Below are positions 8,884 to 17,400 of a DNA stretch of 64,000 bases, piece by piece. The notes under the pieces were generated by a model. The model was given only the letters and a program-made list of their open reading frames with translations. It was not told where the DNA came from and made no database searches. Both the position numbers and the translations under genes were made by a program. This DNA is from Paraprevotella clara YIT 11840 (lineage in GTDB: Bacteria; Bacteroidota; Bacteroidia; Bacteroidales; Bacteroidaceae), in the NCBI RefSeq assembly GCF_000233955.1, contig NZ_JH376581.1, forward strand, positions 1-64,000, given 5' to 3'. Position 1 is the stretch's first letter; each line of letters opens with the position of its first letter.

Positions 8884-9897
8884 ATGGTAACAAAAGATGA
8901 TTTCATATTGATTACGGGAGCATCAGGTTTCATTGGAACAAACTTGATAGAATTATTTGAGTCCAAAGGATATCGTTTTGTAAATTACGATAAAGCCCCC
9001 GCGACCAAGAAAAGCCAACAACAATACTGGCATGAAGGCAACATAATGAGCAAGAAACAGCTTGCAGACGCTTTTGACAAATACAAACCCACCATTGTTA
9101 TCCACCTCGCGGCGCGAACCGACACATTAAGCGACAAGTTGGAAGACTACATAGAAAACACTGAAGGAACAGAAAACGTAGTAAACGAGATAAAGAAACA
9201 TGATTATGTAAAACATGCCCTTTTTGCCTCAACACAGTATGTATATAAAGACAAGACTGTTCCTTTTGGCATGAAAGATGACGACTATGCACCACACACC
9301 GTATATGGTATCAGCAAGAAAATGGACGAAGAGTATATCCGTAAATCCGGTATGAAATGTAAGTGGACTATATTTCGCCCATGCAATGTCTGGGGACCGT
9401 GGCACATGCGTTACCCCAATGAATTGTGGAAGATGATAGCCAAAGGACTCTACGTACACCCTGGACGTAAGCCGGTAATAAGAACATATTCATACGTCGG
9501 CAACTTAGTAAAACAGCTTGACGCAATCATAAATGCACCTGACGAATTGTCCAATCGCAAAACATACTATTTAGGAGACATGCCTATAGATTCATACGTT
9601 TGGCTTAATACTCTTTCAAAAGAAATAACAGGTAAATCGCTGAAACGTATGCCTAAATGTTTCTTTTACATAGGTGCCCTCATCGGCAATATCATCAGGC
9701 TCTTTGGCATAAACTTCCCGTTATACTCCATGCGCTATCGAAACATGATAGAAGATTTCTATGCCCCAAGCAACGTAACAATCTCTACTTTCGGTGCCTT
9801 TGAACAAAGTTATGAGAAAAATGTAAAAGAAACTATAGACTGGCTTAGAAGCGAAGGTGCACAGTATTTTGAATATTGGAAAAATAAGAGCATATAA
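8884..9897 (+). CDS. NAD(P)-dependent nucleotide-sugar epimerase/dehydratase
   Basis: 337 residues, an extended short-chain dehydrogenase. ITGASGFIGTN (10-20) binds NAD(P), the serine of FASTQYVY lies near 116, and Y141-G-I-S-K145 is the catalytic tyrosine-lysine pair. The C-terminal half has the VWGPWHMRYP and TYSYVGNLV stretches typical of UDP- or GDP-sugar epimerases and 4,6-dehydratases. It is the last gene of the AT-rich part of the polysaccharide cluster, 15 bases after the GT4 gene. A gap of 167 bases without a clear gene follows, and base composition changes there. The substrate is unknown; epimerase, dehydratase and reductase activities are all possible. Confidence 0.85.
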   Translation: MVTKDDFILITGASGFIGTNLIELFESKGYRFVNYDKAPATKKSQQQYWHEGNIMSKKQLADAFDKYKPTIVIHLAARTDTLSDKLEDYIENTEGTENVVNEIKKHDYVKHALFASTQYVYKDKTVPFGMKDDDYAPHTVYGISKKMDEEYIRKSGMKCKWTIFRPCNVWGPWHMRYPNELWKMIAKGLYVHPGRKPVIRTYSYVGNLVKQLDAIINAPDELSNRKTYYLGDMPIDSYVWLNTLSKEITGKSLKRMPKCFFYIGALIGNIIRLFGINFPLYSMRYRNMIEDFYAPSNVTISTFGAFEQSYEKNVKETIDWLRSEGAQYFEYWKNKSI

Positions 9898-10064
9898 GCT
9901 TCTGGGTACTCTAAAAATCAGATTTGAATTGCAATTTGTACTATAAGGGAATTGCTCCAAGATCAATTTCCTTATATAATACCCTCAGTTTAGACATCAA
10001 ACTTCTTTCCATTGCGGCATTAATATTTCGCTTTTAGTCACAAAGACAATCATTTTACTTATTT

Positions 10065-10787
10065 ATGTTAAAACTGAAAACATTAAGCATCCTTGAAAGC
10101 AAGGAGGCTCTTTCAGTGTTGCCTGAAGGCAAACTTCTAATAAACACCATCAACGCGCATTCTTACAACACAGCCTTGAAAGACAAGGCATTTGCCGAGG
10201 CACTGATGAAAGGCGACGTGCTGATTCCCGATGGGGCAAGCATCGTAAAGGCATGCAAATGGCTCAAGGCAAAATCGCGGCCGGAAGAAAGGATTACCGG
10301 ATGGGATTTGTTCGTATTCGAAATGAACAAACTGAACAGTAAGGGCGGGAAATGTTTCTTCATGGGAAGCAGCCCGAAAGTGCTGAACCTGATAAAAGAA
10401 AGGGCCGCTGTAGATTATCCCAACATCGCGGTGGAAACGTATTCACCTCCCTACAAGCCGGAGTTCAGCAAGGAGGATAACCGCGCTATTATCGAGGCCA
10501 TCAACCGTGCGAACCCTGATTTGCTTTGGATAGGGATGACGGCTCCCAAGCAAGAAAAATGGACTTATACTCATTGGCATGAACTGGACATTCATTGCCA
10601 TGTGGGAACTATCGGTGCCGTATTCGACTTCTTTGCCGGCACTTACCAACGTGCCCCCGAATGGTGGCAGGAGCATTCGTTGGAATGGCTTTACCGCCTG
10701 ATAAAAGAACCACACCGCATGTGGCGCAGATATATTATAGGTAATCCTCTTTTCCTTTGGAACATAGGAAAAGAGAAAATGGCATAA
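10065..10787 (+). CDS. WecG/TagA/CpsF family glycosyltransferase (GT26)
   Basis: 240 residues, the usual family length. Key features are INTINAHSYN (26-35), IPDGASIVKAC (54-64, with the conserved Asp of the active site), ERITGWDLF (75-83) and GMTAPKQEKW near 161-170. GT26 enzymes transfer a HexNAc-type sugar (ManNAcA in WecG, ManNAc in TagA) to a lipid-linked acceptor at the inner face of the membrane. In Bacteroidetes capsule loci a gene of this family often closes the cluster. Codon use here is like the core genome downstream and unlike the AT-rich genes before it, so it may belong to the fixed flank of the locus rather than to the exchanged part. Confidence 0.88.
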   Translation: MLKLKTLSILESKEALSVLPEGKLLINTINAHSYNTALKDKAFAEALMKGDVLIPDGASIVKACKWLKAKSRPEERITGWDLFVFEMNKLNSKGGKCFFMGSSPKVLNLIKERAAVDYPNIAVETYSPPYKPEFSKEDNRAIIEAINRANPDLLWIGMTAPKQEKWTYTHWHELDIHCHVGTIGAVFDFFAGTYQRAPEWWQEHSLEWLYRLIKEPHRMWRRYIIGNPLFLWNIGKEKMA

Positions 10788-10802
10788 AAAACACAAAACA
10801 TA

Positions 10803-10832
10803 TTGCTTTGCCGCAAAGATTTTCTACCTTTG
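10803..10832 (+). promoter_or_regulatory. Bacteroidetes-type promoter for the Rpn-like nuclease gene
   Basis: TACCTTTG at 10825-10832 fits the TAnnTTTG -7 box of Bacteroidetes sigma-ABfr. A TTG at 10803-10805 lies 19 bases before it and can serve as the -33 element. The ATG at 10868 follows after 35 bases. Confidence 0.55.
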
Positions 10833-10867
10833 CAAAAACAGGTTGCAATATTTAAAATCGATGAGTC

Positions 10868-11743
10868 ATGGCTAACTATATCCGTTTTGACTGGGCTATG
10901 AAACGCTTATTGCGCAACAAGGCCAATTTCAGCGTGCTTGAGGGATTACTCACCACTCTGTTAGGTGAGAATATCACCATCCGCGACCTCTTGGAAAGCG
11001 AAAGTAATCAGGAAGAGGAGTTCGACAAATACAACCGGGTGGACATGCTTGCGGTGAACTCCCGTGGCGAACTGATTCTCATCGAAGTGCAAAACAACAA
11101 TGAATATGCCTATTTCCAACGCATGTTGTTCGGAACTTCCAAATTGGTAACACAGTATATCAACCGTGGAGAAAGTTACGAAAAGGTACGCAAGGTGTAC
11201 AGCGTGAATATCGTTTATTTCTCTTTGGGGCATGGCAAGGACTTTGTCTATCACGGAAAAACTGAATTCCGTGGCATCCACGAAAATGACTTACTGGAGT
11301 TGACTCCGTTTCAACGCCAGACCTTTAATGTGGACGAGGTAAGCCAACTCTACCCCGAATATTATATCTTGAAAGTGAACGATTTCAACAAAGTGGCCAA
11401 AACGCCGTTGGAAGAATGGATATATTATTTGAATACGGGAAATATCTCGGATACGGCGCATGCACCGGGATTGGCAGAGGTTCGCGAGCGATTGAAAGTG
11501 GACAACATGACACAAGGTGAACGGAATGCTTACTACCGGCATCTGGACAACATCGTGATTCTGCGCGACAACATTTACACAGAGCGAGCGGAAGGACGTG
11601 CAGAAGGCAGAGCAGAAGGCATAAACATCGGCGAACAAAACAAAGCTTCTGAAATTGCGCGCAAATTGAAACAGAAAGGTTATACAATAGTTGAAATTAC
11701 CGAGTTAACCGGATTGTCGCCTGACGATATAGCTTCTGTCTAA
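10868..11743 (+). CDS. Rpn family / PD-(D/E)XK nuclease-transposase-like protein
   Basis: 291 residues. The N-terminal two thirds match the PDDEXK_2/Rpn family: IRFDWAMKRLL (5-15), then RVDMLAVNSRGELILIEVQN (57-76), where D59 and E73-x-Q75 take the place of the D...ExK nuclease core. Gln instead of Lys at the last position is common in this family. The C-terminal part contains a short Arg-Ala-Glu-Gly tandem (three copies, near 239-250) and then a small helix-turn-helix-like tail ending in LSPDDIASV. Family members are linked to RecA-independent recombination and are often present in many copies per Bacteroidetes genome. It stands alone, between the polysaccharide locus and a helicase gene, with its own promoter. 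Confidence 0.85.
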   Translation: MANYIRFDWAMKRLLRNKANFSVLEGLLTTLLGENITIRDLLESESNQEEEFDKYNRVDMLAVNSRGELILIEVQNNNEYAYFQRMLFGTSKLVTQYINRGESYEKVRKVYSVNIVYFSLGHGKDFVYHGKTEFRGIHENDLLELTPFQRQTFNVDEVSQLYPEYYILKVNDFNKVAKTPLEEWIYYLNTGNISDTAHAPGLAEVRERLKVDNMTQGERNAYYRHLDNIVILRDNIYTERAEGRAEGRAEGINIGEQNKASEIARKLKQKGYTIVEITELTGLSPDDIASV

Positions 11744-11836
11744 CGGCAATACTTTCGGCCTGTTTTCCAACTAATAATCATCTACTCATTAAATACTTTA
11801 AAAACCGGAACTGATTTTTAAAGTATTTCCCTAAAA

Positions 11837-11864
11837 AGAAACCGCCAGCCAGGCGGCTTCTTTA
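11837..11864 (+). terminator. Possible intrinsic terminator after the Rpn-like gene
   Basis: CCGCC at 11842-11846 pairs with GGCGG at 11852-11856. The stem extends outward by a further A/T-rich pairing with one mismatch and is followed by TTCTTTATAA. The stem is short, so termination may be partial. Confidence 0.45.
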
Positions 11865-11901
11865 TAATTCCATTATTCTTTTTATTTCGCTTTCATTTCC
11901 C

Positions 11902-14211
11902 ATGTTCAAGAACAAATTGGGAAAAGAACTTTCGTTAAGAGACTATCAAAAAAACATCAAGCGACGTGTCTTCGATGCGTGGCGCAACCATGCCTGTGTC
12001 ATGGTACAGATGCCGACAGGTACGGGGAAAACCCATCTGTTGGCATCCGTCATTTATGATCTCTTGAGCGCGGAACCGGAACAGTGCGTCTGGATTATCG
12101 CCCACCGGCGTGAATTGGTAGAGCAAATAGAAAACACCGTCGCACGATATGGTATCCGTAAGGAGAACGGCCAGGTAAGGGCGATGTCTATCCAATGGTT
12201 GTCACGCCACTGGAATGACATCCACAATGCACCGGCACTGATTGTCATCGACGAAGCCCATCATGCCTTGGCTGAAAGCTATAAGGAACTTTGGGCGCGA
12301 TACCCCCATGCCAAGAAATTGGGCATGACAGCCACACCGTGCCGACTGAACCGCAAAGGATTCACGGACTTGTTCGATACGCTGGTCACTTCAGACAGTA
12401 TTGCCGACTTCATCAGCGAGGGGTGGCTTTCAGTTTTCGACTATGCTTCCATCAAACCGGACAGCGACGACCAAAAGCTGATTGACAGCCTGAGTAAGCG
12501 AAGTTGGGACGGCGACTTCCAAATCAAGGAGATGAATGCCGTACTCAACAAAAGGCCGACTATCGAAAGGTTGTACGAGAGTGTCAGGCATTATGCCGAC
12601 GGAAAGAAAGGCATCGTCTATGCCATCAGCATCGGACATGCCCGAAACATCGCTTCTTACTACAGCAAGCATGGAATGAATGCCGTGGCGATAGACAGCA
12701 AGACACCTGCTTCGCGAAGAAAACAATTCGTGGAGGATTTCAAACAGGGGCGGATACAGATTCTGGTCAATGTGGATGTATTCAGCGAAGGGTTCGATTG
12801 TCCGGACATTGAGTTCGTACAAATGGCACGCCCCACCCTTTCGTTGGCCAAATACCTACAGCAGGTGGGACGCGGTTTGAGGAAGAGCAAGGGTAAAGAA
12901 TATTGTATGCTGATAGACAATGTGGGACTCTACCGCATGTTCGGTCTGCCCATTGCAAACCGTGACTGGCAGGCCATGTTCGAAGGACGATTAGCAGGCA
13001 AGGGTCATACCCATTGCATCGAAACAGGATACTATTGTGCTGCCGGAAACTTAACGGCAAATGATACCATACGTCCCAATGATACCCTTGAACTGGTAAT
13101 GACCCACGACCGGCTTCCGAATTATTTGACCTGTGTAAAAGACTGCTTGGAGAATCGCCCTAATCATGAGACTCTGAATGTTTTTAAAGACAGGACAAGC
13201 GGTTTGTACGGGCTGAAACACGGAAATAAAATAACAGCTCTCCCACAGTATGTCTCGGTATTCGACACAGATGACGGTTTTGCTGCCGTACGTTTCAAAA
13301 ACTGGTCTGTGGGTATCGTAAACGAAACCGGCGAAATAAAGATGCAGTTGGGACGTTTCAAGAAACTGAAGTTTCTGAAGGACAAGCTCCTTGCTGTTAC
13401 AGACAACAGAGGCAAAATGTCCTATATCGATCTGAGGAGCGGAAAGTCATACAAGCAAAGACCTAAGGTGCAAATTTTCGGAAAAGTGCAGATGCTGGAG
13501 GTTGACGGTATCTGCTACAGCCGGACGAAGATTTTGTACAAGAAAGAATCAAATATGAGCCTGCAACAGGTGTGCCAACACGGTTTCTGCCTGAGATTTT
13601 ATGATTTTCTTACTATACCCCAATGCAGGCAAGTAGACAAGGAAGATGACACATCGGGGTATGACAGTGTATGCCTGCTCGCTGACGATTACGAAACCTA
13701 TTATCATTTTTGCGGAATGTTGCCAGACGGTAGTATAATCGTTGAGGACCATGAAGGTAAATATTATCTCGTCAAAGAAGGAGAAGGCAAGCAATACATC
13801 GCACGCGAAAAGCCCCAAACGGAAGAAGAAAACTTTGATGTAGTTATACCTCGCCTGAAAGTCGAGGCTGCCCAACGCGCCTCTCAACGGAAAAACATAG
13901 AAAAACGGGAAAAAATCCAACGACGTAAAGAACGATTAAACAGGATTCAACATGCAGAACCTTTCAAATCAGGACTGAAATGGGGATTGAAACAAGGAGA
14001 CAAGGTAATTGTCCCACCGGTTTATCGTAACCTTCAAACGCCGGTAGGCAACTACTGTGCCTTTGAAGGTAATCCTCGCCAATGGGGCGTCATCATGCTG
14101 GATGGCAAGGTCGTAGTTGAAGCACGATATATAAACGTGGAGATAAAAGAAAACGGTACGGCCCGCCTGACCATCATACCGGGAAAAACGAAAACAGTGA
14201 AATTACAATAA
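11902..14211 (+). CDS. DEAD/DEAH-box superfamily 2 helicase with a WG-repeat-like C-terminal region
   Basis: 769 residues. Residues 1-370 are an SSL2/RecG-like SF2 helicase: Walker A MPTGTGKT (37-44), DEAH (117-120), GMTATP (141-146, motif III) and QVGRGLR (321-327, motif VI). After a linker, residues from about 435 to 560 and again from 690 to the end contain repeats of the type GLYGLKHG...ITALPQYVSV and KWGLKQGDKVIVPPVYRNL. These resemble WG beta repeats (a tryptophan or tyrosine, a glycine, then KVI.P..Y). A charged Lys/Arg/Glu-rich stretch at about 655-685 separates the two blocks. The protein is cytoplasmic and ATP-dependent; its target is unknown. It is not next to a methylase or nuclease subunit that would make it part of a restriction system, although an Rpn-like nuclease gene is the upstream neighbour. 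Confidence 0.85.
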   Translation: MFKNKLGKELSLRDYQKNIKRRVFDAWRNHACVMVQMPTGTGKTHLLASVIYDLLSAEPEQCVWIIAHRRELVEQIENTVARYGIRKENGQVRAMSIQWLSRHWNDIHNAPALIVIDEAHHALAESYKELWARYPHAKKLGMTATPCRLNRKGFTDLFDTLVTSDSIADFISEGWLSVFDYASIKPDSDDQKLIDSLSKRSWDGDFQIKEMNAVLNKRPTIERLYESVRHYADGKKGIVYAISIGHARNIASYYSKHGMNAVAIDSKTPASRRKQFVEDFKQGRIQILVNVDVFSEGFDCPDIEFVQMARPTLSLAKYLQQVGRGLRKSKGKEYCMLIDNVGLYRMFGLPIANRDWQAMFEGRLAGKGHTHCIETGYYCAAGNLTANDTIRPNDTLELVMTHDRLPNYLTCVKDCLENRPNHETLNVFKDRTSGLYGLKHGNKITALPQYVSVFDTDDGFAAVRFKNWSVGIVNETGEIKMQLGRFKKLKFLKDKLLAVTDNRGKMSYIDLRSGKSYKQRPKVQIFGKVQMLEVDGICYSRTKILYKKESNMSLQQVCQHGFCLRFYDFLTIPQCRQVDKEDDTSGYDSVCLLADDYETYYHFCGMLPDGSIIVEDHEGKYYLVKEGEGKQYIAREKPQTEEENFDVVIPRLKVEAAQRASQRKNIEKREKIQRRKERLNRIQHAEPFKSGLKWGLKQGDKVIVPPVYRNLQTPVGNYCAFEGNPRQWGVIMLDGKVVVEARYINVEIKENGTARLTIIPGKTKTVKLQ

Positions 14212-14285
14212 AATGGTTAAGGAACAGCAGGAAACAGATTGCGGTTCAGGCATTCTCCCCTACACAAGATTCTTACAGAAAGAGC

Positions 14286-14564
14286 CTTCATCTTTCAGGG
14301 TGCACAACAAGCGACTGTCATACGGCGTATTATAAACTAAAGGATAAAAAGCCCATCTTTCAGCGCCCTTTCATGGCGGAAAGTGGTAAAAAGTTCTCAG
14401 CCAAGCGTTTTTTCAATCTCAAGCGAACGATTTTTCAATCTCAGCCAAACGTTTTTCCATTCTCAGCCGAACGAAATGAAGCCAAGCTGAAAGATGCCCG
14501 AAACATCCTTCAGGACGTAACATATACGTAATGAAAGACTTACCATAGCACCTGAAAGATGAAG
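14286..14564. repeat. Intergenic inverted-repeat element, copy A
   Basis: CTTCATCTTTCAGG at 14286-14299 is repeated in inverted orientation as CCTGAAAGATGAAG at 14551-14564. A second, inner pair is CATCTTTCAGC at 14354-14364 and its inverse GCTGAAAGATG at 14486-14496. Between the inner arms lies a tandem array of 22-bp units. Beyond the right outer arm the sequence runs on as an AT-rich stretch ending in CTTGGAG, and copy B (46890-47209) runs on in a similar way (ending CCTTGGTG), so the arms may be about 35 bases long and imperfect. No open reading frame of note is inside. The element fills the space between the helicase gene and the broken antitoxin gene. It could be a MITE-like non-autonomous element or a structured RNA or DNA site. 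Confidence 0.7.
14395..14480. repeat. Four tandem 22-bp units inside copy A
   Basis: Units start at 14395, 14417, 14439 and 14461; the first three are exactly 22 bases long and the last is cut at 20. The shared core is TCTCAGCC(A/G)A(A/G)CG followed by a T-run and CAA or CAT. The units differ at several positions, so they are not an array of identical repeats with spacers. Confidence 0.75.
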
Positions 14565-14647
14565 ACTATTTTTAAAACTCTTGGAGAAACGTAAGGAGGG
14601 AGGAGAAGGAGAATCTATGCAAATAGTTATTTTAAGGCTATTCCATT

Positions 14648-15003
14648 CTATTTCCCAAGCACTATATTCGTATTGATATTGAGTTTTCTGCTAATATCAC
14701 GAGACACTTTCAAAGTAGGCTCGCAATGGCCTGTCAAGTAGTCGCTGACACGTGAAAGACTTACTCCGAGAATTTAACTTAATTAATACCCATTTCATAC
14801 ATACGAAGTTTCATCACATTTACCAATGAAGGAGTCTTTATCGGATAATGTTCATCTTCATATTCCGATACAAGTTTAGACAATAAATCTAATTCTATCA
14901 GGTTCTTGTCTGTCAATGGTACATTGCCGTCAGTCAATGGCAGAAGTTCTTCAATTCTTTCCATTGCTGCCTTATAAGTTGTTTCGTTCTGAATCCTTAC
15001 CAT
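14648..15003 (-). pseudogene. HigA-type (XRE) antitoxin, frameshifted
   Basis: Reading on the minus strand from ATG at 15003, the frame gives MVRIQNETTYKAAMERIEEL and goes on to YEDEHYPIKTPSLVNVMKLR and MYEMGIN, then stops at TAA (14779-14781). This is the N-terminal half of a HigA2-type antitoxin. The DNA-binding half continues in another frame from 14770 (LGVSLSRVSDYLTG, then EPTLKVSRDI and KLNINTNIVLGK) and ends at TAG (14648-14650), exactly where a full-length protein would end. Only 11 bases lie between the two parts, where intact relatives, from memory, have about 21, so a small deletion probably broke the gene inside the helix-turn-helix. No HigB-like toxin is seen beside it. An earlier ATG at 15057 is also in frame. 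Confidence 0.75.
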
Positions 15004-15065
15004 ACGCCCATACGTTTTTGCATCTATCAAATTATATTTCGTGCAAAATCTGTGCAAATGCCCGT

Positions 15066-15091
15066 AAAAATAAAAAAGACACTCAAGAGTG
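15066..15091 (-). terminator. Possible terminator downstream of the tRNA gene
   Basis: On the minus strand, CACTC-TT-GAGTG (15080-15091) forms a small hairpin followed by TCTTTTTTATTTTT. It lies about 40 bases after the 3' end of the tRNA. The stem is only five pairs, so confidence is limited. Confidence 0.45.
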
Positions 15092-15132
15092 GAAGCCTCT
15101 CAAATGCCTTATATCTAAGCTTTTACGCTTTG

Positions 15133-15206
15133 TAGCGGGACCCGGGATTGAACCGGGGACCTCATGATTATGAATCATGCGCTCTAACCAGCTGAGCTAT
15201 CCCGCC
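15133..15206 (-). tRNA. tRNA-Met (anticodon CAT)
   Basis: A 74-base cloverleaf on the minus strand. The acceptor stem GGCGGGA pairs with TCCCGCT (one G-U at the end), the D arm contains AGCTCAGCTGGTTAGAGC, the anticodon stem CATGA/TCATG encloses TTCATAA with CAT as anticodon, and the T arm is CCCGG-TTCAATC-CCGGG. The discriminator is A and no CCA is encoded. The acceptor begins with a G-U pair and the anticodon stem lacks three G-C pairs, so it is not the initiator. Elongator Met is most likely; a lysidine-modified Ile tRNA with the same CAT anticodon cannot be fully excluded from sequence alone. Confidence 0.93.
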
Positions 15207-15448
15207 ATCCTTTCGTTTGCGGTTGCAAAGGTACGCATTATTTTCATTCCACCAAAAGAAAACTCCACTTTTTTTCATTTTATCCTCAAACAGTCTTTTT
15301 AAAAAGTACCTTGCACATCGGATTCTATCCTGTTTTCTCTCATTATGGCAAAGTCTAACCAACTTATAGAAGCCACCGAAAAGGCTCTTTTATAGGACAC
15401 TGTTCCATAAAAACATCTAAAATATAAGGCTACAATATTTTTTTATAC

Positions 15449-15456
15449 TAACTTTG
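15449..15456 (+). promoter_or_regulatory. Promoter -7 box upstream of the LptF/LptG-like gene
   Basis: TAACTTTG matches the Bacteroidetes TAnnTTTG -7 box, and the transcript would start near 15463. That places the ATG at 15485, not an earlier in-frame ATG at 15461, inside the message, and it supports the chosen start. No clear TTTG -33 box is seen. Confidence 0.6.
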
Positions 15457-15484
15457 TCCGTTGATTCGTACGAACAACAATGGG

Positions 15485-17386
15485 ATGAAGTTCATTAAGA
15501 AAATAGACATATTCGTATTCAAAGCCTATTCTTTACTCTTTGTCGGCACGTTTTTCATCTGCCTTTTCATTTTCATGATGCAATTCATGTGGCGTTATGT
15601 AGACGAACTGATTGGTAAAGGTTTGACTTTGGATGTTTTAGCCCATTTCTTCTACTATGCGGGATTGACTTTGATTCCCATGTCCTTGCCTCTGGCTATT
15701 CTATTAGCCTCACTCATTACTTTCGGTAACCTCGGTGAGCGTTTCGAACTGCTTTCCATGAAAGCTGCAGGCATTCCGCTCATCCGTATACTGCAACCCA
15801 TTATCATTTTCAACATCCTGCTTTGTATCGGTTCATTTTATTTTCAAAACGTAACCGGACCTGAGGCGCAAAAGAAGTTCTATACACTCATTTACTCCAT
15901 GAAGCAGAAGTCGCCTGAGTTGGAAATCCCAGAAGGTATTTTCTACAGTGAGATTCCTGGATACAACATTTTCGTGGAGAAGAAAGGAAAGGAAAACGGT
16001 ATGCTCTACGGAGTCATGATTTATAGTACGACCGACGGGTATGAAGATGCGCAAATCGTATTGGCCGACTCTGCTGAACTCAAAACGACAGCAGACGAAA
16101 AGCATCTGATGCTGACTATGTACGCCGGAGAACGTTTTCGCAACATGCAAGCCCAAGGCAACATGATGGCTCGTGCCAACGTTCCTTATATGCGGGAGAC
16201 ATTCATCCAAGAGACCGATCTGATTCCGTTCGATAACAATTTCAACATGATGGATGCCAACGTATTCAGCGGAAGCGCACAAACCAAGAATTTGCGGGAA
16301 ATTGAAACCGGACTCGATTCTTTGGCACATAAAAGCGACAGTATCGGCCGCTCGCTTTTTGCCTACTTGCAGAACACGACTTATCGGAGAAAAGTAAACA
16401 TTGCTTCACAAGACTCGACCAAGATTGCCCGACAGACGTTGAACTTCGACACTCTGTACAGCCAACTGACCGTCAGCCAACAACAGAGTATTTTACGGAA
16501 TGCCATGCAAAAAAGCACGGTGGCTACTAATGAATATGAGTTTCGCGGTTTGATTTCGAAAGATATAGACCAGTCCACCCGGACACACTGGGTGGAATGG
16601 CACAAGAAATTCACACTCTCATTAGCCTGCCTGTTCTTCTTCTTTATCGGCGCCCCTCTTGGAGCCATCATCCGCAAAGGAGGTTTGGGTGTACCGGTTG
16701 TCATATCCGTCACCATTTTCATCTTCTATTATATCATCAACGTGTCAGGAGAAAAAATGGCAAAAAGCGGAGAATGGGTTCCCTGGTTCGGCGAATGGCT
16801 TAGCTCTATGGTGCTCTGCCCTATCGGCATTTTCCTGACTTACAAAGCCAATAAAGATTCAGCCGTATTCAATATCGAAGCATATATCAATGTGATACGC
16901 AAGATTCTGGGACTCCGCATATCCCGTCATATCGCCCGTAAAGAAGTCATCATACACGACCCTGATTATCCCGTTGTAAAAACGGAACTCATGGCCTTGT
17001 CGCAAGAATGGCAAGCATATGCACAAAAGAGCCGGTTACGTCTGCCGCCCAACTACCTGCACATTTTCTTCCATAATATAGACGACCATGAGGTTATCAG
17101 CCTGAGCCGAAAAATGGAAAACCTCATCACCATACTGTCCAACAGTCGGGACGCGGCAATCTTGGATGCTTTGAACAAACTTCCTATCGTGTCTACACAT
17201 GCACATACGCGCCCGTTCCATAATTATAAGTGGAATATGGTATTAGGCATCATATTCCCTGTGGGCATATTCTTTTATTTCCGGATTTGGCGATACAGGT
17301 TGCGTCTTTACAAGGATATACAACAAATAAAAAAATACAGCGCGTTTATCGCCGAACGAATCGAGAAGATATCTGAAATCGAATAA
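15485..17386 (+). CDS. LptF/LptG (YjgP/YjgQ) family permease
   Basis: 633 residues, starting [19 protein letters not shown]. The family forms the membrane part of the LptB2FG transporter that pulls lipopolysaccharide from the inner membrane towards the outer membrane. The layout fits: about three membrane helices in the first 110 residues, a large periplasmic beta-jellyroll-like region (about 120-370), three more helices (about 385-460), then a C-terminal extension ending in another hydrophobic stretch (near 590-612). The extension makes it longer than the E. coli protein (about 360 residues), and longer forms of this kind are usual in Bacteroidetes. The ribBA gene follows after 14 bases and is probably co-transcribed. 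Confidence 0.88.
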   Translation: MKFIKKIDIFVFKAYSLLFVGTFFICLFIFMMQFMWRYVDELIGKGLTLDVLAHFFYYAGLTLIPMSLPLAILLASLITFGNLGERFELLSMKAAGIPLIRILQPIIIFNILLCIGSFYFQNVTGPEAQKKFYTLIYSMKQKSPELEIPEGIFYSEIPGYNIFVEKKGKENGMLYGVMIYSTTDGYEDAQIVLADSAELKTTADEKHLMLTMYAGERFRNMQAQGNMMARANVPYMRETFIQETDLIPFDNNFNMMDANVFSGSAQTKNLREIETGLDSLAHKSDSIGRSLFAYLQNTTYRRKVNIASQDSTKIARQTLNFDTLYSQLTVSQQQSILRNAMQKSTVATNEYEFRGLISKDIDQSTRTHWVEWHKKFTLSLACLFFFFIGAPLGAIIRKGGLGVPVVISVTIFIFYYIINVSGEKMAKSGEWVPWFGEWLSSMVLCPIGIFLTYKANKDSAVFNIEAYINVIRKILGLRISRHIARKEVIIHDPDYPVVKTELMALSQEWQAYAQKSRLRLPPNYLHIFFHNIDDHEVISLSRKMENLITILSNSRDAAILDALNKLPIVSTHAHTRPFHNYKWNMVLGIIFPVGIFFYFRIWRYRLRLYKDIQQIKKYSAFIAERIEKISEIE

Positions 17387-17400
17387 AACATCATAAAGTC

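Noticed and set aside
9898-10064. Small gene or structured RNA before the WecG-type gene
   Set aside because: No frame with a start and coding-like composition is present, and the one inverted repeat (GGAATTG/CAATTTCC) is weak.
11902-14211. Helicase as part of a restriction-modification system
   Set aside because: No methylase or specificity gene is nearby, and the C-terminal half is WG-repeat-like and not a nuclease.
14395-14480. CRISPR-like array
   Set aside because: The 22-bp units follow each other directly with no spacers, and they are degenerate; no cas genes are near.
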